Assembly: GCF_001014975.1 (NCBI RefSeq)
Contig: NZ_BBXA01000027.1
Location: forward strand, 1-64,000
Direction of reading: 5' to 3'
DNA: 64,000 nucleotides
Origin: Novosphingobium sp. MD-1
GTDB taxonomy: Bacteria; Pseudomonadota; Alphaproteobacteria; Sphingomonadales; Sphingomonadaceae
Made by a program: the position numbers and the translations under genes. The notes beneath the pieces are model-generated. The model had not been told where the DNA came from, did no database searches, and saw only the letters and a list, made by a program, of their open reading frames with translations. Shown piece by piece: positions 12,197-20,856 of this stretch; the first letter of the stretch is position 1, and every line of letters begins with the position of its first letter.

Positions 12197-14095
12197 GTGA
12201 CCTTGCCTGACGAACCCCATACCTATTCCTACTACGCCGAAGAGGACGAGCGGGACTTCACCGACCCCGGCCTGTTCTTTCCCGAAGCCGCGTCCGCTGC
12301 GTCAGCCCCGCCTGCCCCCGTCTGGGCCGATCCGGCCGAGGCACTGCACGCGGTGTTCGGGTTTTCGGCGTTCCGGGGCGTGCAGGAACAGGTTGTGGCG
12401 CGCGTGCTGGCGGGGCAATCGACGCTGGCGGTGATGCCCACCGGCGCGGGCAAGTCGCTGACCTACCAGTTGCCGGCCGTGATGATGGCGGGCACGTGCG
12501 TCGTCGTGTCGCCGCTGATCGCGCTGATGCACGATCAGTTGCGCTCGGCCACGGCCAACGGCATCCGCGCGGCGGCGTTGACCAGCGTCGATACCGACCG
12601 GGGGCAGACCATCGACCGCTTCCTCTCGGGCGATCTCGATCTGCTCTACGTGGCGCCCGAACGCGCCAGCCAGCCGCATTTCCGCGAATTGCTGACGCAG
12701 GGCCGCGTGGCGCTGTTCGCCATCGACGAGGCGCATTGCGTATCCGAATGGGGGCACGATTTCCGCCCCGATTATCGGCTGCTGCGGCCGATGATGGACA
12801 TGTTCCCGGCAGTGCCGCGCCTGGCGCTGACCGCCACGGCCGACCGGCACACGCGCGCCGACATCCTCGAACAGCTCGGCATCGCCGAAGACGGGCTGAT
12901 CGTGGCGGGGTTCGACCGGCCGAACATCCGCTATGCCATCACCCCGCGCGACAATCCGCTGCGCCAGCTTACCCGCCTGATGGCGGAGCAGCCGGGGCCG
13001 GGCATCGTCTATGCCCCCACCCGCGCCGGGGTGGAGCGGCTGGCGGAGCAGCTTTCGGGGCAGGGGCGGCCGGTGCTGCCCTATCACGCCGGCCTGCCGC
13101 CCGAAGTGCGCGCCGCCAACCAGGCCGCCTTCGTCGCCAGCGAGGACATGGTGATGGTGGCGACGGTCGCCTTCGGCATGGGCATCGACAAGCCGGACGT
13201 GCGCTTCGTCGCCCATGCCGCGCTGCCCAAGTCGGTCGAGGGCTATTACCAGGAGACCGGGCGCGCCGGGCGCGATGGCGATCCGTCGGTGGCGCTGCTG
13301 CTGTGGGGCGCCGACGATTTCCTGCGCGCGCGCCAGCGGATCGGCGAAGTCGAGGAACACCGCCGCGCCAGCGAGCGCCAGCGTCTGGATGCCATGGCCG
13401 GGCTGGTCGAGGCCGGCGGGGGCCGCCGCGCGGTGCTGCTGCGCCACTTCGGCGAGGACCCGCCGCCGACCTGCGGCAATTGCGACAACTGCCTGTCTCC
13501 GCCCGCGCAGACCGATGCCACCGAACTGGCGCGCAAGTTCCTGTCCGCCGTCTATCGCACGGGGCAGAGCTTCGGCTTCGGGCATATCGAGAAAGTGCTG
13601 ACCGGCCGCGCCGATGAACGGGTGACCGCGCGCGGGCACGATCAGCTGTCGGTCTTCGGCATCGTGCCGGCGGAGGACGCGCCGTTGCTGCGTGTGCTAT
13701 CGCGGGCCTTGCAGGCGCGCGGCAGCCTTGTCGCCACCGAGCATGGCGGGCTGGCGCTGGGCGGCGATGCGCGCGAAATCCTGAAGGGCGATGTGCGCGT
13801 CGACCTGATCCTGCCGCCGCGTCAGGAAGGCGGCGGCCGGCGGCGCAAGGGGGCGGCCGGTGCCGCGCTCAACCCGGTGGGCGATCCGCTGTTCGACGCG
13901 CTGCGCGCGCTGCGCCGCGATCTGGCGCAGGAACAGGGCGTGCCGCCCTATGTGATTTTCCACGATTCGGTGCTGCGCGAGATGGCGGCAACCCGCCCCG
14001 CCAACCGCGCCGAACTGGGCGGGATCGGCGGGGGGGGGGCGCGCAAGCTCGACGCCTATGGCGAGCAGTTCCTCGAGGTCATTCGGCAGCATTGA
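12197..14095 (+). CDS. recQ: ATP-dependent DNA helicase RecQ (altered zinc site)
   Basis: 632 aa with a GTG start. The SF2 core is complete: MPTGAGKSLTYQ (Walker A), DEAHCVSEWGHDFRPDY (DEAH plus aromatic loop), GFDRPNIRY, and TGRAGRDG (motif VI). The RQC zinc site has CGNCDNC (C426, C429, C432), but the position of the first ligand, 17 residues earlier, is Gly409 instead of Cys. An HRDC domain follows at the C terminus, encoded through a run of ten G at 14030-14039. The enzyme unwinds DNA 3'-5' in recombination and repair. The stop overlaps the convergent terC gene by 17 nt. Confidence 0.95.
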   Translation: MTLPDEPHTYSYYAEEDERDFTDPGLFFPEAASAASAPPAPVWADPAEALHAVFGFSAFRGVQEQVVARVLAGQSTLAVMPTGAGKSLTYQLPAVMMAGTCVVVSPLIALMHDQLRSATANGIRAAALTSVDTDRGQTIDRFLSGDLDLLYVAPERASQPHFRELLTQGRVALFAIDEAHCVSEWGHDFRPDYRLLRPMMDMFPAVPRLALTATADRHTRADILEQLGIAEDGLIVAGFDRPNIRYAITPRDNPLRQLTRLMAEQPGPGIVYAPTRAGVERLAEQLSGQGRPVLPYHAGLPPEVRAANQAAFVASEDMVMVATVAFGMGIDKPDVRFVAHAALPKSVEGYYQETGRAGRDGDPSVALLLWGADDFLRARQRIGEVEEHRRASERQRLDAMAGLVEAGGGRRAVLLRHFGEDPPPTCGNCDNCLSPPAQTDATELARKFLSAVYRTGQSFGFGHIEKVLTGRADERVTARGHDQLSVFGIVPAEDAPLLRVLSRALQARGSLVATEHGGLALGGDAREILKGDVRVDLILPPRQEGGGRRRKGAAGAALNPVGDPLFDALRALRRDLAQEQGVPPYVIFHDSVLREMAATRPANRAELGGIGGGGARKLDAYGEQFLEVIRQH

Positions 14096-15071
14096 GCGCA
14101 GGTTGCGCGCTGCGCGTATTCCAAAGCGAATAGAGGACGCCCGCCGCGATCAGGCCGAAGGTCACGCCCAGGCTGGCCAGCGGCGGAAACTTCGCGCCGC
14201 CCAGCAGGAAGTCGGACACGAAGATCTTGGCGCCGATGAACACCAGCACCGCCGCCAGCGAGACCTTGAGGTACTGGAAGCGGTCGACCATCGCCGAGAG
14301 CGCGAAATAGAGCGCGCGCAGGCCCAGCACCGCCATGATGTTCGAGGTATAGACGATGAAGGGGTCGGTGGTGATCGCGAAGATCGCCGGCACGCTGTCC
14401 ACTGCGAACACCAGATCGGCGACGTTGATGACCACCAGCGCCAGGAACAGCGGCGTCGCGGCCAGCACCAGCCGGCCGGTGCGGCGATCGGGCACGCGCA
14501 CGAAGAAGCGCTGGCCATGGAGCGCGGGTGTCACGCGCATATGGCGGCTGATCCAGCGCACGGCGGGGTTGTTGGCCACGTCGGGTTCGTGATCGCCGCC
14601 CAGCAGCATCTTCACGCCGGTGAAGATCAGGAAGGCGGCGAAAAGATAGAGCACCCAATAGGCTTCGGAGACCAGCGCCGCCCCCGCCGCGATCATCGCG
14701 CCGCGCAGCACGATCACGCCGATGATGCCCCACAGCAGCGCGCGGTACTGGTACTTCGCCGGAATCGCGAAGGTGCCGAAGATCAGGCCGATGACGAAGA
14801 CGTTGTCGATCGACAGCGCCTTTTCGATGAAGAACCCGGTGTACCAGGCCATGCCGGAACCGGCGCCCTTTTCGGCCCAGACCCAGGCGCCGAAGAGCAG
14901 GGCGATGGTGATGTAGAAGGCGGTCAGCCGCAGCGATTCGCCGATGCCCATGGCCCGGTCGTCCTTGTGCAGCACGCCAAGGTCGAAAGCGGTGAGCGCG
15001 ATGACCAGGCCGGCGAAGACGAGCCACAACCAGGCCGGAGTGCCCAGCCAGTCCGCGAACAGAATTTCCAT
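14079..15071 (-). CDS. TerC-family integral membrane protein
   Basis: 330 aa from the ATG at 15071. It has about nine membrane helices and the TerC signatures ALTAFDLGVLHKDDRAM, FFIEKALSIDNVFV and VFAVDSVPAIFAI, whose acidic residues inside helices are thought to bind metal. TerC/Alx proteins act in metal handling, notably Mn2+ export or metalation of exported proteins. No tellurite-resistance genes are nearby, so the name should not be read as tellurite resistance. It lies 14 nt after a small DUF465-type gene on the same strand. Confidence 0.9.
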   Translation of the reverse strand: MEILFADWLGTPAWLWLVFAGLVIALTAFDLGVLHKDDRAMGIGESLRLTAFYITIALLFGAWVWAEKGAGSGMAWYTGFFIEKALSIDNVFVIGLIFGTFAIPAKYQYRALLWGIIGVIVLRGAMIAAGAALVSEAYWVLYLFAAFLIFTGVKMLLGGDHEPDVANNPAVRWISRHMRVTPALHGQRFFVRVPDRRTGRLVLAATPLFLALVVINVADLVFAVDSVPAIFAITTDPFIVYTSNIMAVLGLRALYFALSAMVDRFQYLKVSLAAVLVFIGAKIFVSDFLLGGAKFPPLASLGVTFGLIAAGVLYSLWNTRSAQPALNAAE

Positions 15072-15085
15072 GGTCGCTCTCCGCC

Positions 15086-15265
15086 TTAGCCGTGCAGGGC
15101 GATGCGGCGGCGCATCAGGCGGCCAAGGCGCTGGCGCAGCGCCAGCTTGGCGCGTGTCAGGCGCAGGATTGCCAGCGGATCGGGCCAGCGGCGGCGGCGC
15201 TCGGCGCGCAGCGCCTCGTCGATCTGCTGGTGGCGCTCCATCAGGCGGAAGGTAATGTCGGACAT
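15086..15265 (-). CDS. DUF465/YdcH-family small protein
   Basis: 59 aa from the ATG at 15265. It is a single helical hairpin with the DUF465 pattern: LMERHQQIDEALRAE, then WPDPLAILRLTRAKLALRQR and a basic end. Function is unknown in the family; it is often seen as short coiled coils near unrelated genes. It is probably co-transcribed with terC 14 nt downstream. Confidence 0.8.
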   Translation of the reverse strand: MSDITFRLMERHQQIDEALRAERRRRWPDPLAILRLTRAKLALRQRLGRLMRRRIALHG

Positions 15266-15565
15266 CGTTTGCTCCTCGATCGAAACGGTTGATTCGATCG
15301 GGCGCACCGAAGCCCTGCGGTCCATGGGCGGGAAATGGGAAGGAACCCGGACCGGCAGGCATCGGTGTCACCCGATGCGGTCCGACATCGCAAGGCGGCT
15401 GCCCGAATGGGCCAGCGCGCCAAGCCAGAGGGGCCCGGTCCCGCAATCTCTTTATGGACCGAATCGCTCCGGATTTCAAGTCCCCGGCTGGGCAAGGGTG
15501 AGGGCGGGGCGCCGAAACCGGCCCGCGCGCTTGCCGTTCGCGCGCCCAATCCCTACGTTGGCCGG
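15266..15565. other. Divergent intergenic region, no clear gene
   Basis: This 300-nt span separates the minus-strand DUF465 gene from the plus-strand hypothetical. Open frames cross it, but none has recognisable protein similarity or a ribosome site I would trust. It presumably carries promoters for both sides; I could not assign -35/-10 boxes with confidence. Confidence 0.5.
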
Positions 15566-15913
15566 GTGCTGAGCCGGCTTCCTTCTCGGCTGGCGGCGCG
15601 GTTCTGGGCCGCGCTGCTGGTCCTGACCGTGGCGTTCCATGCGGTCACGCCTTTCGAGGCGCCGCTGGTCGTGCGCAGCGGATCGGCGTTCAGCGCGGCC
15701 ACGGCGGAAGTCGCCATCGCGCCCGCGCGCAAGACCGCGGTCGAGCGCCACGTCGTGCAGATCGCGCCGGTGCTGCCGACGGTGTCGGCCGTCGTCTTGC
15801 CGGCGATGCCGCTGGTTGCGGCGATTCCCCATGCCTGGCCCGACCAGACCGGCCCGCCGCTTCCCGCGCCGCTGGCGCGCAAGATCGCGCCACGAGGTCC
15901 GCCCACCCCCTGA
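15566..15913 (+). CDS. Hypothetical protein with one N-terminal hydrophobic segment
   Basis: 115 aa if the GTG at 15566 is the start; the frame stays open further upstream. It has a basic N terminus and one hydrophobic stretch (FWAALLVLTVAFHAVTPFEA), which could be a signal anchor, then an Ala/Pro/Val-rich tail without motifs. I do not recognise it. It is weakly supported, mainly by frame length and the membrane segment. It ends 56 nt before the next gene. Confidence 0.35.
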   Translation: MLSRLPSRLAARFWAALLVLTVAFHAVTPFEAPLVVRSGSAFSAATAEVAIAPARKTAVERHVVQIAPVLPTVSAVVLPAMPLVAAIPHAWPDQTGPPLPAPLARKIAPRGPPTP

Positions 15914-15969
15914 TGTGCCACCGCGCCCCACGTTCGGGCGCAGACTTCACGCATATCAGGAATACCGAC

Positions 15970-16269
15970 ATGACCATTCAGGAAAGCAGCCCCGCTGCTC
16001 TCGCCCGTCGCGCGCATATCGAGGCGCTGCTGGCGGCCTACCCCGACGTATCCACCGAGGAGCACGGCGTGCTCGTCTCCTATTTCCGGCGCGAGGCCAA
16101 TGCGCTCGACATCGGCATGATCGCCAGCAATCCCGCCATCGCCAGCGGCTATGCCCGGTTCCGCGGCGATCATATCGACCGGTTCACGCTGAAGGACGTG
16201 ATGAAGGGCGTCGCCGGCGCGGCCGTGCTGGTGCTGTGCGTCGGCCTGATCATGTTCCGGGCGCTGTAG
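15970..16269 (+). CDS. Small hypothetical protein with C-terminal membrane anchor
   Basis: 99 aa from the ATG at 15970. The N-terminal two thirds are soluble and helical (ARRAHIEALLAAYPDVSTEE). The C terminus is a single transmembrane helix (VAGAAVLVLCVGLIMFRAL) ending the protein, a tail-anchor layout. I know no function. The coding style and clean start make it likely real. A bidirectional hairpin separates it from the convergent ribA. Confidence 0.65.
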   Translation: MTIQESSPAALARRAHIEALLAAYPDVSTEEHGVLVSYFRREANALDIGMIASNPAIASGYARFRGDHIDRFTLKDVMKGVAGAAVLVLCVGLIMFRAL

Positions 16270-16278
16270 CGGGACGCA

Positions 16279-16303
16279 GGCAGGCGGCGCGCAGCCGCCT
16301 GCC
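16279..16303. terminator. Perfect 10-bp hairpin between convergent genes
   Basis: GGCAGGCGGC (16279-16288) pairs with GCCGCCTGCC (16294-16303) around a 5-nt loop, ending exactly at the ribA stop codon. There is no long T-run on either side, so it may act as a weak bidirectional terminator or as mRNA 3'-end protection. Confidence 0.5.
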
Positions 16304-17368
16304 TTACCGCAGCAGGTGGCCGGTGCGGTCGCGCTTGGTGGCGAGGTAGCGTTCGTTGTGCGGGTTGGCGGGCAACTGGTGCGCCACGCGCTCCTCCACG
16401 TCCACGCCCAGTCCCTGCAGCGCGGCGACCTTGCCGGGATTGTTGGTCATCAGCCGGATCGTGGTGACGCCCAGCAGATCGAGCATCCGCGCCGCCACAG
16501 GAAAGTCGCGCGCCTCGCTGGGCAGGCCAAGCCGCTCGTTGGCGTCCACGGTGTCGAAGCCCTGGTCCTGCAGTTCGTAGGCGCGCAGCTTGTTGATCAG
16601 GCCGATGCCGCGCCCTTCCTGGCGCAGATAGAGCAGCACGCCCCAGCCGCCGGCGTTGGCTTCCTCCGCCATGCGCGCCAGCGCGGCGTCGAGCTGAGGG
16701 CCGCAATCGCACTTCAGGCTGCCCAGCACGTCGCCGGTCAGGCATTCGCTGTGCAGGCGGACCAGCGGCACGCGCTCGCCGCTCTGCGTGCCGAGAATCA
16801 GCGCGACGTGTTCGCGCAGGTCGTCGCGCGCGCGGAACGCCACAATCTCGGCGTGTTCGCAGGCGTGAACCGGCAGGCGCGCGCGCGCCTGGATGGTCAG
16901 GTTGAGCGGGTCCTTGAACGCCGCGAGGTCGGCGGCGGAGACCGTGACCGCCGGTTCCACTCCCGTCGCCACCAGAAAGGCGGGGAGGATGCCGGCCAGC
17001 CGCGCCAGTTCCATCGCGGTGACGGCGGCTGCGTGCGCCGCGATCGGCAGGGCGCGGAACGGGCCGCGCAGCGGGCGGTCCAGATCGAGCGAGGGATCGG
17101 CCAGCTCGCGCGCACTGAGCTGGGTGAACGGGTCGGCGCCGTGGATCAGCACCGGGGCCTCGGGCACGGCCGCCTCGCGCTGGTTGGCGAGCTTCAGCGT
17201 GGCCGCGCGGGCGGCGGATATCAGCAGGTTCGCGGCATAGACGCCGGGCTGGACAAAGCCGGTTTCCGCCGGGAGCAGGTCCAGCGCGCCATCATCGGCG
17301 GTGACGCGCACGGCCCAGCCATGGCGCAGCGCATCCAGCGCGCGCGCAACCGTGCGCGTATCGCTCAC
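16304..17368 (-). CDS. ribA: GTP cyclohydrolase II with degenerate RibB-like N-terminal half
   Basis: 354 aa with a GTG start that overlaps the xth stop in a GTGA quartet. The C-terminal half is GTP cyclohydrolase II: RLHSECLTGDVLGSLKCDCG carries the three zinc cysteines, and RQEGRGIGLINKLRAYELQD the catalytic part. Residues about 1-150 look like a worn DHBP-synthase (RibB) domain (ALRHGWAVRVTADDGALDLL) without its acidic catalytic set. RibA opens the GTP imidazole ring as the first step of riboflavin synthesis. Translational coupling to xth is likely. Confidence 0.92.
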   Translation of the reverse strand: MSDTRTVARALDALRHGWAVRVTADDGALDLLPAETGFVQPGVYAANLLISAARAATLKLANQREAAVPEAPVLIHGADPFTQLSARELADPSLDLDRPLRGPFRALPIAAHAAAVTAMELARLAGILPAFLVATGVEPAVTVSAADLAAFKDPLNLTIQARARLPVHACEHAEIVAFRARDDLREHVALILGTQSGERVPLVRLHSECLTGDVLGSLKCDCGPQLDAALARMAEEANAGGWGVLLYLRQEGRGIGLINKLRAYELQDQGFDTVDANERLGLPSEARDFPVAARMLDLLGVTTIRLMTNNPGKVAALQGLGVDVEERVAHQLPANPHNERYLATKRDRTGHLLR

Positions 17369-18156
17369 AGGTCGAACCCGGTCACCAGCGGAATGTGGTC
17401 CGAAGGCTGGTCCCACTTGCGCGTTTCCTCGACGAAGCGGTGGCTCGTCGATTGCCCGGCAAGATCGGGCGAGGCCCACATATGGTCGAGCCGACGGCCC
17501 TGATCCTTGTTGCGCCAGTACGAACGATAGCTCCACCAGCTGTAGTTCCGCTCTGGCGCGGGGATATGCTTGCGGCCCAGGTCGATCCAGCCGTGCGCGT
17601 CGCGGAAGCGGCCCAGCGTTTCGACCTCGATCGGGGTGTGGCTGACCACCTTGAGCAGCGCCTTGTGGCTGTAAACGTCCGATTCGAGCGGGGCGATGTT
17701 GAAATCGCCGACGATCAGCGTGGGCCGGTCCACCTTGTCCGCCCAGCGCGTCATCCGTTCGAGGAAATCGAGCTTCTGCCCGAACTTGGGGTTGAGTTCA
17801 CGGTCCGGAATGTCGCCGCCCGCCGGGATATAGACGTTTTCCAGCAACATCCCCTGGCCGGGCCCGAGCAGTTCCACGCCCACATGGCGCGCCTCGCCAT
17901 TGTCCTGCCAGTCGTGCCGGCCGATCTCGCGGAAGGGAACGCGGCTGACTGTGGCGACGCCGTGGTAGCCCTTCTGCCCATGCACCGCGCGATGGGTATA
18001 GCCCAGCCGTTCGAACATTTCGTGCGGGAACAGTTCCTCGGCGGTCTTGATTTCCTGGAGGCACAGGACGTCGGGCGCCTGTTCGGCCAGGAAGCGCTCG
18101 ACCTGATCGATGCGCAGGCGGACGGAATTGATGTTCCAGGTAGCGATAGAGACCAT
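17365..18156 (-). CDS. xth: Exodeoxyribonuclease III
   Basis: 263 aa from the ATG at 18156. Family motifs in order are ATWNINSVRLR, LCLQEIKT (catalytic Glu), YHGVATVSR, VGDFNIAP (Asp/Asn), RLDHMWASPDL and SDHIPL (catalytic His). It is an AP endonuclease and 3'-5' exonuclease acting in base excision repair. A terminator upstream (18236-18270) isolates it from the lolA-like gene, and ribA follows with a 4-nt overlap. Confidence 0.95.
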   Translation of the reverse strand: MVSIATWNINSVRLRIDQVERFLAEQAPDVLCLQEIKTAEELFPHEMFERLGYTHRAVHGQKGYHGVATVSRVPFREIGRHDWQDNGEARHVGVELLGPGQGMLLENVYIPAGGDIPDRELNPKFGQKLDFLERMTRWADKVDRPTLIVGDFNIAPLESDVYSHKALLKVVSHTPIEVETLGRFRDAHGWIDLGRKHIPAPERNYSWWSYRSYWRNKDQGRRLDHMWASPDLAGQSTSHRFVEETRKWDQPSDHIPLVTGFDL

Positions 18157-18527
18157 GGCCAAGGCTTTAGGTGCAGGCCGGTAGCCGGTGCAAGCCCGAA
18201 GCGCTGTCTCGTGATCGCTGCCTGAAGGGGCAAGGAAAAACCCTCGCCCCGGGGGCATTGGGGGCGAGGGTTCCATCTGCGTTCGTCACGCTTAGACGCG
18301 GCGGCTTTTCGAAGGCCGGGCAACAGGGGGGAAACCCGCCTCGACCGCCTCGTCTGAACCCGTTCTAGGACCGCCGCGCTTGCTGGCGGATGAACGGAAA
18401 CGACAAGTTTGTCGCAGCTTGTCGCGTGCCGCGCACAGGTTGTTGCCGAAGCGTCGCGTGCCGGCGACGAACGGCCGGAACGCCCGTCCGGTAAAGAACG
18501 GGTCGCCGGGATCGCGGGCAGACCGCG
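18157..18527. other. 371-nt intergenic region holding only a minus-strand terminator
   Basis: Apart from the hairpin at 18236-18270, I see no gene, RNA gene or repeat in this stretch. The portion 18271-18527 is an untranslated tail of the lolA-like transcript. The portion 18157-18235 should contain the xth promoter, which I cannot point to. Confidence 0.6.
18236..18270 (-). terminator. Rho-independent terminator (minus strand)
   Basis: CCCTCGCCCC (18241-18250) and GGGGCGAGGG (18261-18270) form a perfect 10-bp stem. On the minus strand it is followed by TTTTT (complement of 18236-18240). It ends transcription coming from the lolA-like gene. Confidence 0.8.
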
Positions 18528-19220
18528 TCAGTGCTTGGGCGAGTTGGGACGCGGATCGTTCCAGCGGAACGTGTTTTCCGGCACATCGATGCCGTATTGC
18601 TGGCCCGACAGGCGCACGGTGGTTCGCTTGTTCTGCGAATCGAGCGCAACCCAGCTGTCGAGTTCGAGTCCGCCCGGCGCGGAAGCCTTGCGAATGAAGA
18701 TCAGCGTGATCGTGCCGTATTCGGGGTGGCGCGTGTCGCGCACCTCGATGCTGACCACGCTGGAATGGTTGGTCGGTATCAGCCGCGCAAAGCGGGCGAC
18801 ATCCTTGCTGGGATCGAGCAACGCGCCCAGCGGGCTGTTGCGGATCGGCCAGCGCTGGACCTGCCGCACCTCGTAGTCGATCAGCGTCAGCGCGCGCCCG
18901 TCCGAAACGATCAGCAAAGGCACGCCGCGTTCGTACTGGAAGCGGATCTTGCCCGGGCGCTTCATCGTCATCACGCCGGACAGCGATTGGCCGGACCGGT
19001 CGGTCTGGACGAAGTTGGCGCGCATCGTGGTGATCGCGCGCAGCGCATCCACCGCACGGTCGACGTCGTTGGCGGGAGCCGGCGCGGGCGCGTTCTGCGC
19101 CGCGAGCGGGGCCGGCGCCATCACGGCGCCAAGGCCAGCGGACGCCATCGCGGAAACCGCGACGGCGTGCATCAGGCGGGATCGGCCGGGAAGGCGGAAG
19201 AGATCAAGCATCGTGTTCAT
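18528..19220 (-). CDS. LolA-like outer-membrane lipoprotein carrier family protein
   Basis: 230 aa. It has a long signal peptide (about residues 1-41, ending near PLAAQN), then a LolA/LolB-type beta-barrel half: ALRAITTMRANFVQTDRSGQ, GVMTMKRPGKIRFQYERG and VSDGRALTLIDYEVRQVQRW. These are characteristic of alphaproteobacterial LolA-type carriers, which ferry lipoproteins across the periplasm. The start at 19220 has an in-frame alternative at 19211. Whether it is the main LolA or a paralogue cannot be told from one window. Confidence 0.8.
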   Translation of the reverse strand: MNTMLDLFRLPGRSRLMHAVAVSAMASAGLGAVMAPAPLAAQNAPAPAPANDVDRAVDALRAITTMRANFVQTDRSGQSLSGVMTMKRPGKIRFQYERGVPLLIVSDGRALTLIDYEVRQVQRWPIRNSPLGALLDPSKDVARFARLIPTNHSSVVSIEVRDTRHPEYGTITLIFIRKASAPGGLELDSWVALDSQNKRTTVRLSGQQYGIDVPENTFRWNDPRPNSPKH

Positions 19221-19294
19221 CGCCGTTTGTTGCAGGACCGGCGTTGAACTCGCCGTGAACCGGGAAGGTTCCGGCGAACGGTAGGCGGAACGCC

Positions 19295-19462
19295 TTACTT
19301 GATCTTGGCTTCCTTGAATTCGACGTGCTTGCGCGCCACCGGATCGTACTTGCGGAAGCTGAACTTCTCGGTGCTGTTGCGGGGATTCTTCTTGGTGACA
19401 TAGAAGAAGCCGGTGTCGGCGGTCGAGACCAGACGAATCTTGACGGTGGTGGGCTTTGCCAT
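19295..19462 (-). CDS. rpmG: 50S ribosomal protein L33
   Basis: 55 aa, [20 protein letters not shown] at the start and [18 protein letters not shown] in the middle, matching proteobacterial L33 throughout. This is the cysteine-free (zinc-independent) form, as the CxxC pairs of the zinc type are absent. It is a small protein of the large ribosomal subunit near the E site. It stands alone between ppk2 and the lolA-like gene. Confidence 0.97.
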   Translation of the reverse strand: MAKPTTVKIRLVSTADTGFFYVTKKNPRNSTEKFSFRKYDPVARKHVEFKEAKIK

Positions 19463-19573
19463 GGCTCTAACAATCCTGAACTAGCTTGCGCGCGCGTGCT
19501 GAAAACTATTGCGGCGGCGCGTTGCCACGCCGCCTTCGCAGGGCGCGGGCGTTGGGGGAGAATCACGCGAAAG

Positions 19574-20353
19574 TCAAGCCTTGGGATAAGGGTGCAGCGG
19601 TTCCACCAGACCGAAGCGTTCCTTGAGCGGCTTGTCCTTCAGCGGCGGCAGATCGAGCGGCGGCACATCCACGCGGGTATCGGGCATACGGTCCAGCAGG
19701 TTGCGGATCACGGTCAGCCTGCCCCGGCGCTGGTCGTTGAAGTCCACAAGCGTCCACGGCGATTCGGGCGTGTGGGTGGCGGCCAGCATCGCCTCACGCG
19801 CTTCGGTGTAGGCCGCGTACTTGCCGCGCGCCTCCAGATCGACCGGGGAGAGCTTCCAGCGTTTCATCGGATCGTCGCGGCGCTCGGCAAAGCGCCGTTC
19901 CTGTTCCTCCTGATCGCAGGTCAGCCAGTATTTGAACAGCAGCAGGCCGTCCGTCACCAGCAGCTTCTCGAACGCGGGCGCCTGCGCCAGGAACGCGCGC
20001 ACCTGATCCTCGCTGGCATAGCCCATCACGCGCTCCACACCGGCACGGTTGTACCAGCTGCGGTCGAACAGCACGATCTCCCCGGCGGCGGGGAGGTTGG
20101 CGATATAGCGCTGGAAGTACCACTGGCCCTGTTCGCGCTCGGTTGGCTTGGGCAGCGCCACGGCGCGGCATTGGCGGGGGTTGAGCCGCTGGAGTATGGC
20201 GTGGATCACGCCGGTCTTACCCGCAGTGTCGCGCCCTTCGAAGATCACCAGCACGCGCGCGCCGGTCTTTGCTACCCAGCGCGCCATGCAGGTCAGTTCC
20301 TCCTGCATGGGTTCCAGCAGGTCTTCGTAGTCCTTCTTCTTCAGTTCACCCAT
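19574..20353 (-). CDS. ppk2: Polyphosphate kinase 2 family protein
   Basis: 259 aa, typical of single-domain class I PPK2. Walker A is VIFEGRDTAGKTG (about residues 36-48), Walker B DRSWYNRAGVERVMGY, and the lid module KRWKLSPVDLEARGKY. PPK2 uses polyphosphate to phosphorylate nucleoside diphosphates (ADP or GDP). The exact nucleotide preference cannot be read from sequence. Spacing of 111 nt to rpmG suggests separate or loose co-transcription. Confidence 0.93.
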   Translation of the reverse strand: MGELKKKDYEDLLEPMQEELTCMARWVAKTGARVLVIFEGRDTAGKTGVIHAILQRLNPRQCRAVALPKPTEREQGQWYFQRYIANLPAAGEIVLFDRSWYNRAGVERVMGYASEDQVRAFLAQAPAFEKLLVTDGLLLFKYWLTCDQEEQERRFAERRDDPMKRWKLSPVDLEARGKYAAYTEAREAMLAATHTPESPWTLVDFNDQRRGRLTVIRNLLDRMPDTRVDVPPLDLPPLKDKPLKERFGLVEPLHPYPKA

Positions 20354-20397
20354 GGAGCCCGTGCCTGTGCGATTCGAACGGAGGGTGAGCGTGCACG

Positions 20398-20430
20398 AAA
20401 AAGGGGCAGCCCGCGAGTGGCCGCCCCTTT
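20398..20430 (-). terminator. Rho-independent terminator after the glsB-like gene
   Basis: AAAGGGGC (20400-20407) pairs with GCCCCTTT (20423-20430). Read on the minus strand the stem is followed by a run of T (complement of 20398-20402). It sits 26 nt past the glsB-like stop and before ppk2. Confidence 0.7.
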
Positions 20431-20455
20431 CTCTCGGGATTCCAATTCGTAGCGT

Positions 20456-20722
20456 TCAGCGAACCGAACCGCGCCGCACCAGATTGACGATCGCCAGCAG
20501 GATCACCGCGCCGAGGAACGACACGATAAGGCTGCCCGCCGAAATGCCCTGGGTGATGCTGCCGCCGCCGATGAAGGGCGTGAGCAGAAACCCGCCGAGC
20601 ATGGCGCCGACGATGCCGACCACGATATTGAGGAAGATACCCTGCTGTGCGTCGGTGCGCATCACGATGCTGGCCAGCCAGCCCAGAATGCCACCCACGA
20701 TGAGAAGGACGATGATACCCAT
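20456..20722 (-). CDS. GlsB/YeaQ/YmgE-family small membrane protein
   Basis: 88 aa from the ATG at 20722. It has three membrane helices with glycine-rich faces: IIVLLIVGGILGWLASIVM, IVVGIVGAMLGGFLL and a final helix near LIVSFLGAVILLAIVNLVRR. This is the transglycosylase-associated (GlsB/YeaQ) family, small stress-linked inner-membrane proteins of unsettled function. The protein ends with a basic cytoplasmic tail. Confidence 0.9.
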   Translation of the reverse strand: MGIIVLLIVGGILGWLASIVMRTDAQQGIFLNIVVGIVGAMLGGFLLTPFIGGGSITQGISAGSLIVSFLGAVILLAIVNLVRRGSVR

Positions 20723-20856
20723 GTTCCGGACATCCCCATTGTTGCCTTGATGCCTTTCACAATCCGGCGGCGGGGATTTGGTTCCGGAAACCCCGCCGTT
20801 ATGGCGCGATTGATCGGCGGCTGGGAGAATCGGTGGGGCGGGGACCGGTGGGGCGG

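Noticed and set aside
14079..15071. Tellurite resistance determinant
   Set aside because: Only a TerC-family protein is present, without terB, terD, terE or terZ; the family has broader metal roles.
18157..18527. A tRNA or small RNA gene in the xth/lolA gap
   Set aside because: No cloverleaf or conserved RNA core could be drawn; the only structure is a terminator hairpin.
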